This document shows, one piece after another, positions 10,124-22,805 of a DNA stretch of 64,000 nt. The stretch covers positions 9,537,714 to 9,601,713 of the forward strand of contig NC_135777.1 in the NCBI RefSeq assembly GCF_028453695.1, given 5' to 3'. Position numbers and translations under genes: made by a program. Under the pieces are notes generated by a model, which worked only from the letters and a program-made list of their open reading frames with translations, ran no database searches and was not told the origin of the DNA. Position 1 is the first letter of the stretch. Each line of letters starts with the position of its first letter. This DNA comes from Augochlora pura. Its lineage: Eukaryota; Arthropoda; Insecta; Hymenoptera; Halictidae.

Positions 10124-11192
10124 ATGATTTATTATTAGCAGGACATTTCAAAAGAGATAAAAATATTCTACTGTAAAACCGCTTAACTTTAAACGTTCGT
10201 AATAACTAAATTATTTATTCAATTTCAGTAATTTCTTAATTTCTTTTTCGTAAAGCAATGCAAATCGAATAATTATCAATTCGGAGAAGTCGATTTTTTC
10301 GTCGAATGTCACCGAATTCGTCAAACCGGGCTACTGTGCGACGTCTGGAAAGAATTCGAAGGACAGATCGGAACCACCACCAGGCAGTTTCTATTTCCTT
10401 GCTCATTTGGAGCGCTGCAAGTTGGCCACGTGTTTGTTTGAAAAGCCGTAGAGCAAACGTTTCCGCGCGCACAAAGGGGGCGACGCTCCGGATTGCGCAC
10501 AGGTGTCACGGCGGAGCAGCGCGACGCGGTCCCGTTCGAATATGATAAAGTAAATGGAAGCTTTTATGCAAACACGCGAGCCTCCTAAGCGCGCGCCAGC
10601 TCGAGTTATCTCAAGTCGTGCTTTTTTTCCGACCGCACAAAGCCCCCTTTCTTCTCTGCGGGCAAAGTTCCGCCGTCACGGAAGATTCAAAGAGACACAC
10701 GATCACGGAATCGCGCGTTAGTCCGCGGAGCACGTTCAGGGACACGGGGGCCTTCTGTGTATACAGGGTGTTCCATAATGCGTGGTACAAATCGAGGCGG
10801 ATAAACCCTATGGTAATCAGACGGAAACGTAATTAAATTATTAGTTTCTGTGATGCAACAAAATGTTTCTGGAGATTGAAATGTTTAACAAAATCGAAAT
10901 GAATTGCCTGCTATGAAAGCGACTTAAGCGCATTTGTATTGAAATTGAAAAGGTATACGTATATGATACCAATGTGTCACACTGTTTATGTCAAAGTAAT
11001 GAGACTAGTATCTAAGAGACTAATTATTAAGATAATAACAATTATTAAGTGAATAGTATATACGTTACTGGAGTCAAAAAGAAAAAGTGAAAGAGTTAGC
11101 TCACTTTCAATATAATCGGGTGAAATATATTTTTAATTTATTCGACGAAAATTGGAGTATTTAATGACACCGTATATGAAGAAATAAATAGC
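10124..11192. other. GC block and AT tail, with one MITE-like end
   Basis: 10290-10760 is CpG-rich with overlapping meaningless frames. At 10762 TACAGGGTGTTCCATAATGC resembles the terminal repeat of common insect mariner-type MITEs (compare CAGGGTGTCCCAAAATTATG at 47282). A matching opposite end was not found. 10850-11190 is AT-rich. Confidence 0.4.
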
Positions 11193-11653
11193 TTAACCCT
11201 TTGAGCAGTAACTTTCCAAGCAAGCAACATGCCCCAAAAAGTGAGTTCTTTTAAATTCGTTAAATAACTTTTTTTATCTTTATACTGATACTTTATATTG
11301 TGTTAGTTCAAAAATTATGACATTTTGTGAGAAAAGTGTCACTTTTTTTTATATAAAGCAAATTTTGGTAGTAACCAGTAGAAAAAATAAAGAAAATCCG
11401 TCTATACAAAGAATGTAGTACTTTGACATTTGAACTATAAATAGACATTCGTATTGTACATGCCTAAATCATATAAAAAAGATAAGTTTTTAAAATATTT
11501 ATACTAACTCGCTATCGCGACATGTACATTCACGCTGCTCTGCTTTAAGATAAATATTTTTTATATTTATCTTAAAGCAGATGTTGCTTTTCTTGCAACA
11601 GTGACGTCGTTACTGCGGGTGGCTTGTTGCGTCGTTACTGTTCAAAGGGTTAA
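11193..11653 (+). mobile_element. TTAA MITE family C, copy C1 (461 bp)
   Basis: The left end TTAACCCTTTGAGCAGTAAC and the reverse complement of the right end TTAACCCTTTGAACAGTAAC differ at one base in 20, inside TTAA target copies. The interior is AT-rich without a coding frame. Near 11537-11582 there is a long hairpin: CTGCTTTAAGATAAATA is followed after a few bases by its inverse copy. Next to it, GCTTTTCTTGCAAC and repeated GTCGTTACTG motifs lie just inside the right end. It is a non-autonomous piggyBac-like element, longer than the other families. Confidence 0.83.
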
Positions 11654-12289
11654 AGCCACGGGGATAGGGAACATCCACCCTATTCCGGTTTAAAAGGTCT
11701 CCCCATAATTTGTCGACGATAGTAAGAATCAGTAATCAGAATAATCCTGCGACGATGAGAACGAATTCCGCCGGGTCCTGGTAGTAACGCGACGATTTTC
11801 GAGAAAGTAGGGAACTAGTTCGCACGCGGAACTCGTAAAATCTTTTGTCGATGGTGTGCGACAGAGATCGGGCGCGTCGCGTGGGCGTCAACTGTGACAC
11901 ACAAGGACTCGTAAAAGATGCTTTTTACGGTCCTATCGAAAATCAACAATAAAAATCTCGGTGTGACGACCCGTCAGGCGTGGCCGTCCGCAAGAGGGGA
12001 TGACAAATGCCTCGGTGACCAACGGATGCGCAAAAAATCGATCTCTCGGAGATCTAGAGATCGCTCTGGACGTACCGTCAGCGTAGAAAATATTCGGTGT
12101 TTCAGCTGTCATAATTCAGTAATAATAATCAATTTATTGCGAAGCTTATCGCGTCTATCTCTGCGATTCACTGTGCTTAACTCGCTTTGCTTATTGTAAA
12201 CTGCAGCATAAAGACAGCTGATTCGAAATTAGGTAAATTTCGTTCACCTTAATGTCTCCACTTTGAACGAAATTCTTTAAACAAGACTG
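11654..12289. other. Mixed-GC stretch, no gene recognised
   Basis: A moderately GC-rich block (11.7-12.1 kb) contains an open frame of 93 codons (11918-12199, plus) whose translation resembles no family. It has no clear splice sites and was not called as a gene. Confidence 0.35.
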
Positions 12290-12390
12290 CTTAATTTACA
12301 TTCCATTTACATTTCGTTCGCATTTGCATTTCATTTACATTTACTTATAATTTACATTTACTTTCAATTTACATTCACTTTTATTCAATT
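12290..12390. repeat. ATTTACATTT-type simple repeat
   Basis: Phrases ATTTACATTC, ATTTACATTT and ATTTCATTTACA recur about eight times with small changes. It is low-complexity sequence without coding content. Confidence 0.7.
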
Positions 12391-15017
12391 ATTTTGCTAT
12401 CATATATTTCACAGGAGAACGCGAATGTTCAAGTCCGTGGCCGATTCATTCGTAAGAATTTTACAATGTATTTAGAAGATTGCTGTAATTACTGGTAATT
12501 ACGTTATTACATGTAACTGCAAAAGTAGTGTCAATACAAGTTGTCCATTCTCTGACGAATAACTCTTCTTCATATAATATTGTCGAACAAGGTAGATATC
12601 TGTTGAAAAGCAGTGATGACACAAGCAACTAGCTTCATCGAACGCAAGATGAAATTGAAATTATGCATTTTAGTGAAAATGTGTAAATGGAGGAATCAAC
12701 AGATAGCGAAGAGGAAAATTTCCGGAATTTACGTTTCAAAAGAAAAAGAACGCATGTCCTTTCAGATTCAGAAAATGATATAAAATTCAGCTGATCCCAA
12801 AGTGCTACTATTTTTCATGATACAGATAATATTTTACTCTTGACCAAATGACTTATAAAATACCGTATCATTTTTATATAGATATTTTAATATCAATACA
12901 TCATCTGTACGACAAAATTCCTTTAAAAATAAATTACTTAGTCTACATAATGTTTACTTTTCTTAATATGCGTCAAATTGACGCGTGCCGTAGAAATAAG
13001 TTTACATATAAGAAATTTATATTTACGAAAATATATCGGTATGAGCTTATACAAAGTATAGCTTGTTCGAAGTCAATGCGTATACTTTTTCAAAAATATT
13101 AAAAATTCAAAAATATAAGAATTTTGAATTCGTACAAAATTCTAAACTGTTCTCTACGGTTTTAATCGTACGCGTAAATTTCATCGAGATACTAAATTTC
13201 TAAAGCTTTACGGATCTGTTACTTTAACGCCGGCCTTAAATCTTACTTCGGCCGTGTTTGCGATAAATCCGTTTGCCTCTCGACAAATGCTCGACACCGT
13301 AGTTAATGATTTGCTTTGAGAGGCCACGAGTACGCTCGTTAGTCGCGAAAGCTTTTTGCTCTTTTCCATTTTCCACTTTGACAACGAGGCGTCGCGTCGA
13401 TCGTTCCCCGTCTTTGTTCACGTCTGTCCCCATTTACCTGCGCTTCCAGCGAAAACTAAAAATATCGTGCATTCTTACAATGTTTAATTACATTTATAAA
13501 CGGAACCGATGCCTGCCGGACGAAAGTTCTTCGGAAACCTGTGCAATTTCACACTCGTTGTGTATAAGTTACAACGTTTGTCTTCTTTAGATTTTATGTC
13601 GTCCTACTTTGAATAAGAGACAGTGGCATGGAAAAATTCTCGACAATCTTTGTCATTTTTCTTTGCGAAGAGAATCCTTCGAAATCTGTGGGAAGGGACA
13701 ACATTCTTCAAATCTGTTTAGAGCTTTTACAAAATTTATTTTTCAAAACTTAATGAGATCGCTGTATTGCTACGAAATATCAATTATAATATGTTAAATG
13801 ATATACCGCAACATTGTTCAACATTGTTACATTGTTATCCTGCATTATATTGAATATTTATTTAATAAATAGAACTGGATATCCTGCTATGCAAATAATA
13901 TTACAGTTAATAATTAAATGTAGATCATTAAATTAAGTAAATTGGCGGCTTAATATTCTCATTAGAGGAAGGGTGACTTGAATTATATTTACATCTTGTC
14001 GTTTTTAAATATTATATTTACGAGCATCGTATATAAAGGCGTGAAAGGATAATATTAAATTATGAATAGAAATAAACTATAATTATTAATTTATTTCTTT
14101 ATTTACACTATCTATAATATTCATAATATTCATAATAATTCCGATCAAATAGTAGTTCATTTCCACTCTCGTACGCCACTGTATTTGCACAATGAGCGGT
14201 CAGTAAGAAACAGTTACGGATTCAAATTCGTTGAAAACTGCCGCTGTCGTTTGACTTCGAAACTAGTTGGCCGAATTCGCCCCCTTCCTTTGTTCTCGCT
14301 TACGGAATTACCGTGCACGAATCTCCTTATGCAATTGCAATTAATTGATCACGAGTTACGGCGCGGCGCATAATCGTCAACCATTAATTGCAACCGGGCA
14401 ACTTTCAAGTCGGCCGGTCTCGGTATTAATAAACGTCGAACAAAGGAAGCGGAATGTAAAAGGAAGCCCCGAGGATAAACAGGGCGCCCACGGTAACGGG
14501 ATGCATAAAAATTACATCGTTATTGGAAGCTGCGAAGATGTAAAAAATTTGCCGCGAACCTTTCCGCCGATTACCAAAAATTCAATTAATATACCGAGAA
14601 TTTTCTCGAGAATTTTTTTTGCGGTGGCCAAGAGAGCGTTAAATATTTAAGCCGGCAGCCTCGAAACATCGCTACTGTTGAACAAACATTCGGAAATACG
14701 AAATTATTCGACTGCCCGCGATATTTTTTCTCCGCTTTCATTTCGACGAGATCTACTCCGCGCGGTTTTTTCGACGAGTTAGTTGCCCCATAGTTTTCAT
14801 CGAAGCTCGAGGAAACTTTCGATCCGGATTTTATGCAAATTCATTTTTTGCTCCCGGGATTTTTGCATTTACCTGTGGCGAGCCGGCATAGATTGCATTC
14901 ATGCGCTTCGATTGATTCCCCGTAACCCCGGGTTTTCAATTAGTTTCGTACATAAATTCGGCGCGAAGCGATGCCGCGATTGCTAATCAGAGGAATTAAA
15001 GTAGAAGCCAAAGAGAA
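12391..15017. other. Long stretch with no supported gene
   Basis: AT-rich to 13.2 kb, a GC-richer island at 13.2-13.6 kb, AT-rich to 14.15 kb, then a CpG-rich block at 14.18-14.99 kb. Short frames (60-101 codons) overlap on both strands. The 14.2-14.5 kb block includes ATTGCAATTAATTGATCACG, which resembles homeodomain-type binding sequence, but nothing shows it is functional. Confidence 0.35.
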
Positions 15018-15245
15018 TTAACTTTAAACTAACACCAGTGAAATTATTCTGCCATGTCTCGAAATAATTATTGTACTAGCAAAGCTTCGATTTCAAGAAT
15101 TGTTAACAGTGAAATTGTTAGTACGAGTCACAAGGATTAATTTCATATGTACAAACTGTATTTTGTCGCACAAAATGAAAATACTGTAAGCCTGTATAAT
15201 TGTTTTATATTTATAGCTGAAATGGCTTCGAGTGTAAAGGGTTAA
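15018..15245 (-). mobile_element. TTAA MITE family A, copy A7 (minus)
   Basis: The right end GCTGAAATGGCTTCGAGTGT...AAAGGGTTAA is the reverse complement of the family A left end. The middle shows GAGTCACAAG...TTTCATATG, as in other copies. The left end is decayed (TTAACTTTAAACTAAC). At 228 bp it is about 20 bp short of the family length. Confidence 0.72.
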
Positions 15246-16520
15246 TATCTCTTACGGCTTTTCTAACGTTATGTTCTTATGTTTTGGAAGAAGTATTGGA
15301 AGAAAATATTTCAGCATTTCTATTTAATTAATTTAAATAGAAATTGAGATGAATGGTAAATTAAATGGTAATTTGACCGAACGCTATATATTTGGTCAAG
15401 TTTTATTAAACTTTCAAATGACGTACTTCATCCGACTTTGATATAAACGTGAGAAGTAGGACCGAGAGTGAGATAAAATTCTCTTATTTTCGAGCTTAGA
15501 GTCATCAAAGTGGACACTGTTTACGCTGCAACTTATCTTTCAATTTCCGGTTCACTCATCCACACAAACTCTTTCACGCCGTCTCTTTTATCTTTACCTT
15601 TCCTCTTCACTTTCTTTAGCCGACACATTACCCCCTCGCTTCTCTTGCCTCTAACTACGTCTTCGATATATACGCTCCATCTCTTTTTATCTATTTACGC
15701 TGGATTTAGGATTTATCTTCGTCTTTCTCGAAATCATTTCTGCCACGTGACCACCTGCTATGTCTATTGATATTCTTCAAATAATTATTTACTGTACTAT
15801 TATTTATTGTATTATTATTGAACTAATACTTTATGAATTTGTAACAAACGTGAACTAATAAGAAATAATTTATTGGTTGGTTTTACTATAAAATTTTTAT
15901 AAGCAAGTTATGGTAAATTGATCGAATTCTTGAAACGATTGTCGATTAAACAAGAAATTTGTCGTAACTTCAATGCACCGCTCCGTGATAAATTTTATAA
16001 ATAATTTATCGAATTACAGAAAATGCCCAAGATCGGCTAAAAGAATCTTTCCGTCTCTTATTAATCGAATACCTATCGAATAAATAAATATTAATTCATA
16101 ACATTTATCATGAAACGTGACAAAAGCATGCGGCTGTTCTTCGATAATTTCGGTATTATTAGAACGTCGCAGATCGAATGCATTCTTTCAATAAAGTCGC
16201 AAAATGGAGACACGAGACCAGGAATTAAGAAAAAATTACTAGGCTGTTTATTATTGGTTCCCTATAAAAATAATAGCGAGAAGTTAACATACGGGAACAT
16301 GATACGAAAACGGTGTTCCATAATAAGTAAACGACCGTACTTTACTATTTCATTCGTATTATTTTTTACTCATATTAAATAAACATGTCCAAGTTTATTG
16401 CGTTATTTAGAAACATATACAAATTTACTATAATAAAATCGACCCTTTACCCGCTGCAAAAGCGTTCCATAATAGATAATATTTCTAACCTCACACGTTC
16501 ACTCCTCTAAACCTATTAAA
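15246..16520. other. AT-rich stretch, one perfect hairpin
   Basis: No gene was supported. ATTTCTATTTA at 15316 pairs perfectly with TAAATAGAAAT ending at 15344, around a 7-base ATTAATT loop. An 86-codon frame at 15510-15770 is serine/leucine/threonine-rich low complexity. A GTTCCATAAT motif occurs at about 16315 and 16466. Confidence 0.4.
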
Positions 16521-17160
16521 AACCTGCAAGAACACTTGGACAACGTAGCTAACTAGCTTAAAAACTGGAAAATACAAGCAAATGAAACTAAATCGATTCA
16601 CATAACCTTTACCTTACGCAGGAAGACATGTCCGCCAGTGAAGGTAAATGGCGCAATATTCCACAAAAAGAATCAATAGAATATCTCGGCGTGACTCTTG
16701 ACAGAAGACTAACGTGGAAGAAACACATTCAAACAAAACGTTCTCAGCTCAGTATAATGATGAAACAGCTATACTTTAATAGGAAAATTTAATACGTTAA
16801 TAGGAAAACATTCTAAATTAACAATAGAAAACAAACTACCCATATACAAGATTATCCTCAAACTTGTTTGGACTAACAAGTCCTCTTTGTTTGAACTATG
16901 GGGTACGGCTAGCAACTCAAACATAAAAATTTGACAAAGTCAAAAACTATTTCTATGGTATATCTCCAATGACATAATACACCTAGCAATAACTACTATC
17001 AAATAAGAAATATGAAACAACATCAAACGCCATATACAACAGTTATCGCAACATAAAAATGCGTTAGCTACAGATTTAGTTTACACTGACACTAGCAATT
17101 TTAGACTAAAAAGATATAACCCCTTAAACTTAAGTAACAGATTCACCACGTAAATCTAAC
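16521..17160 (+). mobile_element. Jockey-like LINE, decayed reverse-transcriptase and 3' coding fragment
   Basis: The plus strand reads NLQEHLDNVAN, stop, LKNWKIQANETKS, then after a frameshift IEYLGVTLDRRLTWKKHI. The last is the hallmark palm/thumb junction of Jockey-clade reverse transcriptases. It continues with ENKLPIYKIILKLVW and ELWGTASNSNIKI, which match the region after the polymerase in the same clade, and ends near RYNPLNLSNRF. Several in-frame stops and at least two frameshifts are present. The 5' part (endonuclease and catalytic FADD-type motif) is missing. It is inactive. Confidence 0.85.
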
Positions 17161-17580
17161 ATAACATAAAAATATTACACAAAGTGCATAAAAATATTAT
17201 AATACAATTGTACTATCTGATGTAATCATATAAGTTACTTCTCGTGTTATAGCAAATCACCAACATTCATAATTCAACGAAGTAATTGATTGTAAATACT
17301 ACTCTAAAAAATAATAGATAGGGAAAAGCTACCATAAATGACACTCATACCAAATAGGGACATTACCATTATCTCGAAATAAATCTTTCTAGAATTATAC
17401 TTGTTTTGCAACTATAAATAGCTGTAAGAAAGATTTTTATAGTAAACGTGGAATTAAAAATCAGAAATCAGTCATTACAAGTTCGGTATAAATATTATAC
17501 TAAATATTATAAACTGATTGCTTTCTTTGGAAACGTCGATCTGTCGAGCAGTATAAACATTCACCGGCAATAAAATCAAT
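17161..17580. other. AT-rich stretch after the LINE relic
   Basis: No poly-A tract or target duplication is discernible, so the LINE 3' end is not defined. No other feature was seen. Confidence 0.4.
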
Positions 17581-18700
17581 GATAATCTCGAGCCCCTGAA
17601 AATCGTTCCATAATGGGTACTTCCACCTTATACGGTTCGTCTGACTGCGCGGCAGCCAACTAGAAAGCGCCTCGATCATGGCCGGTTAAAACCGTAAGCA
17701 TGCCGGTAAATTCGCGCGTCCGTGCACCATGGGCATAAAGTTGCGTCGCGGGAGAAGGTCTCCTATGGACGGGCCAGTTGATCCCCGTTTCCGAACCGGT
17801 TCCAGCAAACTTGGGGGTTTTATGTCTCGCCTTGATAAAAATGGTGGTCGCCGGCACATAGATTCCGCGAACGGTTCGCCGACCGTTTCTTCATCGGTAC
17901 ACACAAACAGCACCCTTCTTGCGCCCCTTCTTCCAGCCCCCTCTCCCCTCCCCCCTATCTACGTTTTGTTCTCCCACTCGTGGAACTAGCGAAATAATTT
18001 CTGGACGGGACCGCGCCGGGCCGGGGCTGGCCGGAGGAGAGCTTTATTTTTGGCAGACGTTCAAATAGTTGGGAACTTAAATTCCAGAAGAGAGGACCGG
18101 GAGCTTTTTCGGGGAGGGCGCAAACTGCTGCCGGGGCCGCGGCTCTTCCTCTCGTCCCTGCCTCGAAGAACTTTACGGCCCTTCTCGCTCGCCCGGGCTC
18201 TATACGCCGGCCGCGTTCTAATCGGGTTTCGATAATGGCCCGGCCATCGATCCGATTTTTCGAGCGGCCCCCGGGAAACAAAAAAAAAAAAAAGGAAAAC
18301 AAACGGGAACGAGATATTTGCACGGGGCCACTCCGGAATCGATGTTACAAATCGGAACTGTTCCGCTACGGGGTTCCCGGTGATTGACGTTGCGGGTGCA
18401 AGTGACTGGTTGATCAAGTGTCTTCCAGTTTTTAGGCTGCCGCTGTCTCGATCGGGGAACCATTGACGAATTGCTGCGTTTCATTGGGCAAAAGTTGAAA
18501 GCTCGGAGCATGACGACGAAAAAGTCTTCCGTCGCGAAATATCGGTGACAATGAAGATACGAACTTGCGACAAGGAGTCGATGCATTGTTTCCATTCTTC
18601 GAGCGTTTCACGTGTCGGATTCAGTGCTGTGAAACCCTTCGGGAAGAGTAAATAATTCTGGCCAATGTATCGCGGAGCATCGATCACTCGGCTAAACAGA
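17581..18700. other. CpG-rich block, no recognised gene
   Basis: Six or more open frames of 60-125 codons overlap on both strands (17660-18687). Translations are proline/arginine/phenylalanine rich with homopolymer-driven runs (poly-A at about 18280-18294). GTTCCATAAT recurs at about 17606. The block might hold a promoter or an untranslated exon, but no start, splice pair or domain supports this. Confidence 0.4.
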
Positions 18701-19499
18701 GCGACGAATGTTTACATAATAGAAGAAGCGCTTGGATGATGAGCCAGGTGGCAATTTGATTCATTTGTACAAGAAACTTTTTTATATATGATTCGCCTCC
18801 GATGCAGCTGATTACAGGTTGGAAGTATACATAGTTCTGCTGTGTTTTTATGATTTTTCATACTAAATGTATATCTTTAGGAGACTTTAAGGAGACTTTT
18901 ACAATAATATAGTAAACTGTACCTTTTTAATTTTTACTGCAGTACTTTTAATAACATTAAGCTCGACTTGCTTAAACGATTTTTTATCATCCTTTTTACT
19001 GCGATTTGTTGGTCTATGACAAAGATTAATTAATAAATTAACAGCTATTTCGAACAATTGCTTTCAGTTAGCATTATATGGTTTTCGAATAATTAATTTC
19101 ATTATGCATACGATGAATATAGTTTAATGAGTGTGTTCGATATAATTTGTGTCAATAGACTGCTCAAATTAATGTTGGAACCAATCTGTGATTTTGCAAT
19201 CGATTAAACCACTCGCACTTATATGTTTACATATTACGTAATTTGAAACGATCGTCGCGTATAAATTAATGAAACTGTACGTGTTGTTTATTCGAACGTA
19301 TTCCGATAAGGTATTAGTCAAAAATTGAGCGCTGATTGCTTAAATTCAAAATTGTGAGTGCATTGATATAAGTTTATTAATATTGCTGCAATGTTGGAGG
19401 CTTCACAGGATGAACACATTACGATTTAACATTGCTTTATTCATTGTATTTCTGAACAATTTGATGTACTACGATATTTATATAAGGTATAAAATAAAT
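18701..19499. other. AT-rich stretch, nothing recognised
   Basis: No gene, RNA or element end was found. Confidence 0.4.
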
Positions 19500-19995
19500 A
19501 TAATTTAAGTTCAAGTAACGTAATATGAGTGCGAGAAATAAAATAAATTGAATAGAATATTAGTTCGAGTAACATAAATTGCCATATAAGTATGATAGAA
19601 GTTCAAGTAATACAATGTGACTTCCAATAATAAAATATATTAGTTCGAATAATAAAAAAAGGTATTCAAGTAATATAGTATTAATTCAAGTAATATAATT
19701 TGAGTATATGTAACAATAAATTACAATATAAAAATATATAATAAGGTCAAGTTATTACTTCAGATGATGAAGTTACCATATTTGATATAAATTTACGTAA
19801 TATAAATTACAATGTAAATACAAAAGAAGTTCAAGTTATAATATTTAATATGAGTCCAGGTAATAGAATACGAGTTTAAGTAATATAAATTACAATATAA
19901 GTTCAAGTAAAGTAATATAAATTACAATGTGAATATAATATAAGTTTCAGTAATAGTATATAACAAATAATATAATATAAGTTCAAGCAATACGA
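19500..19995. repeat. Degenerate AAGTTCAAGTAATATAA repeat tract
   Basis: The phrase (A)GTTCAAGTAATATAAATTACAATATAAG, or parts of it, recurs about fifteen times with variable spacing and many substitutions. Examples lie near 19507, 19564, 19604, 19680, 19826 and 19900. It is an old expanded minisatellite without coding content. Confidence 0.7.
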
Positions 19996-20815
19996 CCTAT
20001 TATACATATTATAACACTCGTACAAATGACAAATGACAGGCGAACTCGAAAAAAAGAAATACAAAAAGTAAATATACTATTCGTACTTTCCGGTGACCAT
20101 CGACTAGGTTAACAGTTTAAAAGCTCCGCCAATTATTTCGTGATCGCGACGAACGTATTTTCAAAAAGGCTCGGAAGTTCGCCGGGGACCGCGGTGTGTC
20201 CCACCTGCGCTGCGAAACTCCGAAGCTCCGGGGGCTTTTTGATGCTCGTGAACCGGGCGTTCTAAATATTCCAGAAACACAAATTCATTGACAAGCTGTT
20301 TCAAATTTCTATGCATAGTTGGCCGATGCGAAAGTTGGAGAAACTTTAATAGTTTCAGGGAGGGAGGGAGGGGGGCCCGCTCGCGGCGGAAGAAAACGAG
20401 CTTTTTCCGCGTAACACAGGGATTCGCAGTCGCGCACGTGAACGGAGCGGCTCGCCCGTGCCATGGTTATGCCTGAACGGCGCGCCGCGATCATGGAAAC
20501 CCGGGCCCGGCTGTTTCAAAGGCTTCGAGAGTTCGAGGAGCGAAGCTGCGGCTGGGCTGGTGGACAACTCTTCTTTTTTTTTTGTTCAAGTCAAACGAGT
20601 GCGACGGAATTTTAAACGAAGATAAAAACGGACACGCGAAATTATTCATCGGCGATGATATTCGCGCGGTGCGTTACGGAAGTAACGGTTAATCGATCCG
20701 ACAGGGATTGTTCGCGTCCTATTCGATAAATATTTGTGACACGTTATTGATCACACAAATTGTATTCGATTCGAAGTGCGTATTTATTTCTTATAAAAAA
20801 AAAAGGTGACACTAT
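19996..20815. other. GC-rich block, no recognised gene
   Basis: 20.1-20.7 kb is CpG-rich with overlapping 61-70 codon frames on both strands and no recognisable product. A GGGAGGGAGGGAGGGGGG purine run lies at about 20358-20375. Confidence 0.4.
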
Positions 20816-21065
20816 TTAACACATTCCGTGCCACGTGTACCGCCGATGGTACATGCTTGCATGTTTATTTAATAGGATAAAAAATAGTTTATAACAAATC
20901 TAGAATTAAAGAATTAATTTCCACCACAAGAATGGATCGCAATGAATTTGTTTTATTATTATATACGATTATTAATAACTACAGATAATATAGCAAGTTT
21001 TAGTGGATTAATAAATGATTAGAGTGAAGAGTCGAGTAAAAACAGCTCGGCATAGAACGCGTTAA
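20816..21065 (+). mobile_element. TTAA MITE family H, copy H1
   Basis: It starts TTAACACATTCCGTGCCACG and ends GCATAGAACGCGTTAA. The inverted ends agree loosely (TTAACRCRTTCYRTGCC). At 250 bp it matches the A and B family sizes. Its right half, inverted, matches H2 at 35610, which independently supports an interspersed element. There is no coding frame. Confidence 0.7.
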
Positions 21066-21287
21066 AAATGGATGGTTGTGTTTTTTATATGGCTACTACA
21101 CGTACACCTATGAAAACACATTCTTGAGACATATTTTTTATATAAATAATTTTTATATCAATAATTTTCATATAAATTGTATCATTGTTACAAATTAATA
21201 TTTATAACAACCATTAATATGGTATTTATTATTTAAAATTAATAAGATTGAGATTCTAAACTCTTTTCGTTCTTTATTTTTCGCTTA

Positions 21288-21535
21288 TTAACACTGTACG
21301 ATCGAGTGGTAAAATCGAGTGGTACCGCTAAAATTGTTATATCACGTTCCAAGATCATTTCTATATTATCAAAGTTTTGTTTTAAAAACTTGTTAAAACC
21401 GTATCTGTTGTACAAGTCACGGGACGCAATTTCATATGCATAAAATGTACTTTGTCATATAAAGTGGAATACGCGGCCAGAAAACTGATGTTAGATTTAT
21501 CGTTAAATCCAATGGCTTCGAGGTCGAAGCGTTAA
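21288..21535 (-). mobile_element. TTAA MITE family A, copy A6 (minus)
   Basis: TTAA copies bound 248 bp. The right end CAATGGCTTCGAGGTCGAAG...CGTTAA is the inverted family A left end, and GTCACGGGACGCAATTTCAT matches the family middle. Near the left end ATCGAGTGGTA occurs twice in a row (about 21303 and 21315), a small local duplication. Confidence 0.75.
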
Positions 21536-22594
21536 TAACATTATTTTACCTCTACGCAAAATTTTCCAAACTTTTAGCAAATGATGATTTAATTTGGAAA
21601 TACATACTATCAACAGCGTAGGCAGATTTCAATAAAAAAATGTGTATCATCGACAGAGAAAGCATAAAAATAAAATAAAATGCACCCGAATATTTAGGAA
21701 CCGGTTTCGTGGAATAACTAAAACTAGCGTAAAAAGTAATATGAAAAAATTAATAACGAGCGTGCTAATAGAGTACCAGCGCAAAAAGCAAAATGTAAAA
21801 GCTGTCTTACAGCAGCGTAACAGTGTTAAATGGAGCAAAAATGTGTTTGAAATAAACCTAAATTGTAACCCGTAACCTGCACAACTATGTAACGCAGCGA
21901 GCGAACGAGTTAACAAAGGGTAATTCGAAGCGCTCCAGCCGAGAACTTCGCTCGACGATCAGCACGCCCCCCACTGGAACGGAAGTGACTCTTTCCGGAA
22001 AAATTCGGCTTACAAGCGGGTATCAAACCCCGAGCGGTTCATTTGCGCGGAATACCGTCTCGGAACAAAACGCAATCACGGAAACAGCCGTGCGAACCGG
22101 GCGCGGCGACACGTACGGAAAAAGGAAGGAGAACGCACGATCCGGGACAGGGGGTGGGGTGTGGCGGCCGGGTCCGCGATTCCGGGCACAGGAAACTCGA
22201 GCGAACGATGGAGACCGCGAGACACGATTTCACGGGTTCGAGCGAGCGTACGGAAACGCCGGTTAAGAAAGTCGATCGCGATAACTGGCCGGCGGAACGG
22301 GTTCCCGAACCGTGCCGGAGGAAAACGAAGCGGGCGCGCCGCTCGCCGGGAAAACGCTGGACGACGGGAAATAGCGGGAAGCTGGACGGAAAATGGGGAA
22401 ACGAGCGGTAGAAGTAGCGGAGCTTTTGTAAATAAACGCGGCGGGTGACAAGAGACCGCCGCCGAGTCTCTAATAAAAGCTCGTAACGCTTGGTATTGGC
22501 AAGCCTTGATTTATTCCGGCCGGCTGCAGCCGAACCTTTGATGCCCTCGCGGGGAGAATGCGAAAAGGGGGAGTGAGGGAGGGGGGAGGGGGGG
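21536..22594. other. AT stretch followed by GC-rich block up to the gap
   Basis: 21.9-22.59 kb is strongly CpG-rich with open frames on both strands (up to 122 codons), all arginine/glycine rich and unrecognised. It ends in GGGAGGGGGGAGGGGGG-type sequence at the gap edge, a common cause of assembly breaks. Confidence 0.4.
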
Positions 22595-22694
22595 NNNNNN
22601 NNNNNNNNNNNNNNNNNNNNNNNNNNNNNNNNNNNNNNNNNNNNNNNNNNNNNNNNNNNNNNNNNNNNNNNNNNNNNNNNNNNNNNNNNNNNNN
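22595..22694. other. Assembly gap (100 N)
   Basis: Exactly 100 unknown bases, a conventional placeholder for a gap of unknown size. G-rich sequence precedes it and TCGAATAA-type repeats follow it. Confidence 0.99.
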
Positions 22695-22805
22695 TCTTTC
22701 GAATTATTCGAATAAATAATTTTTAAATCTTTCGAATTATTATTTATTCGAATAAATATTACGATTTACGACGAATACTGAGTTATTGGAATAAAATATT
22801 CGACT
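22695..22805. repeat. TTATTCGAATAA-rich repeat at the gap edge
   Basis: TCTTTCGAATTATT occurs at 22695 and again near 22728, each followed by ATTCGAATAAATA. These self-complementary phrases match the 26.85-27.1 kb minisatellite and probably continue into the gap. Confidence 0.65.
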
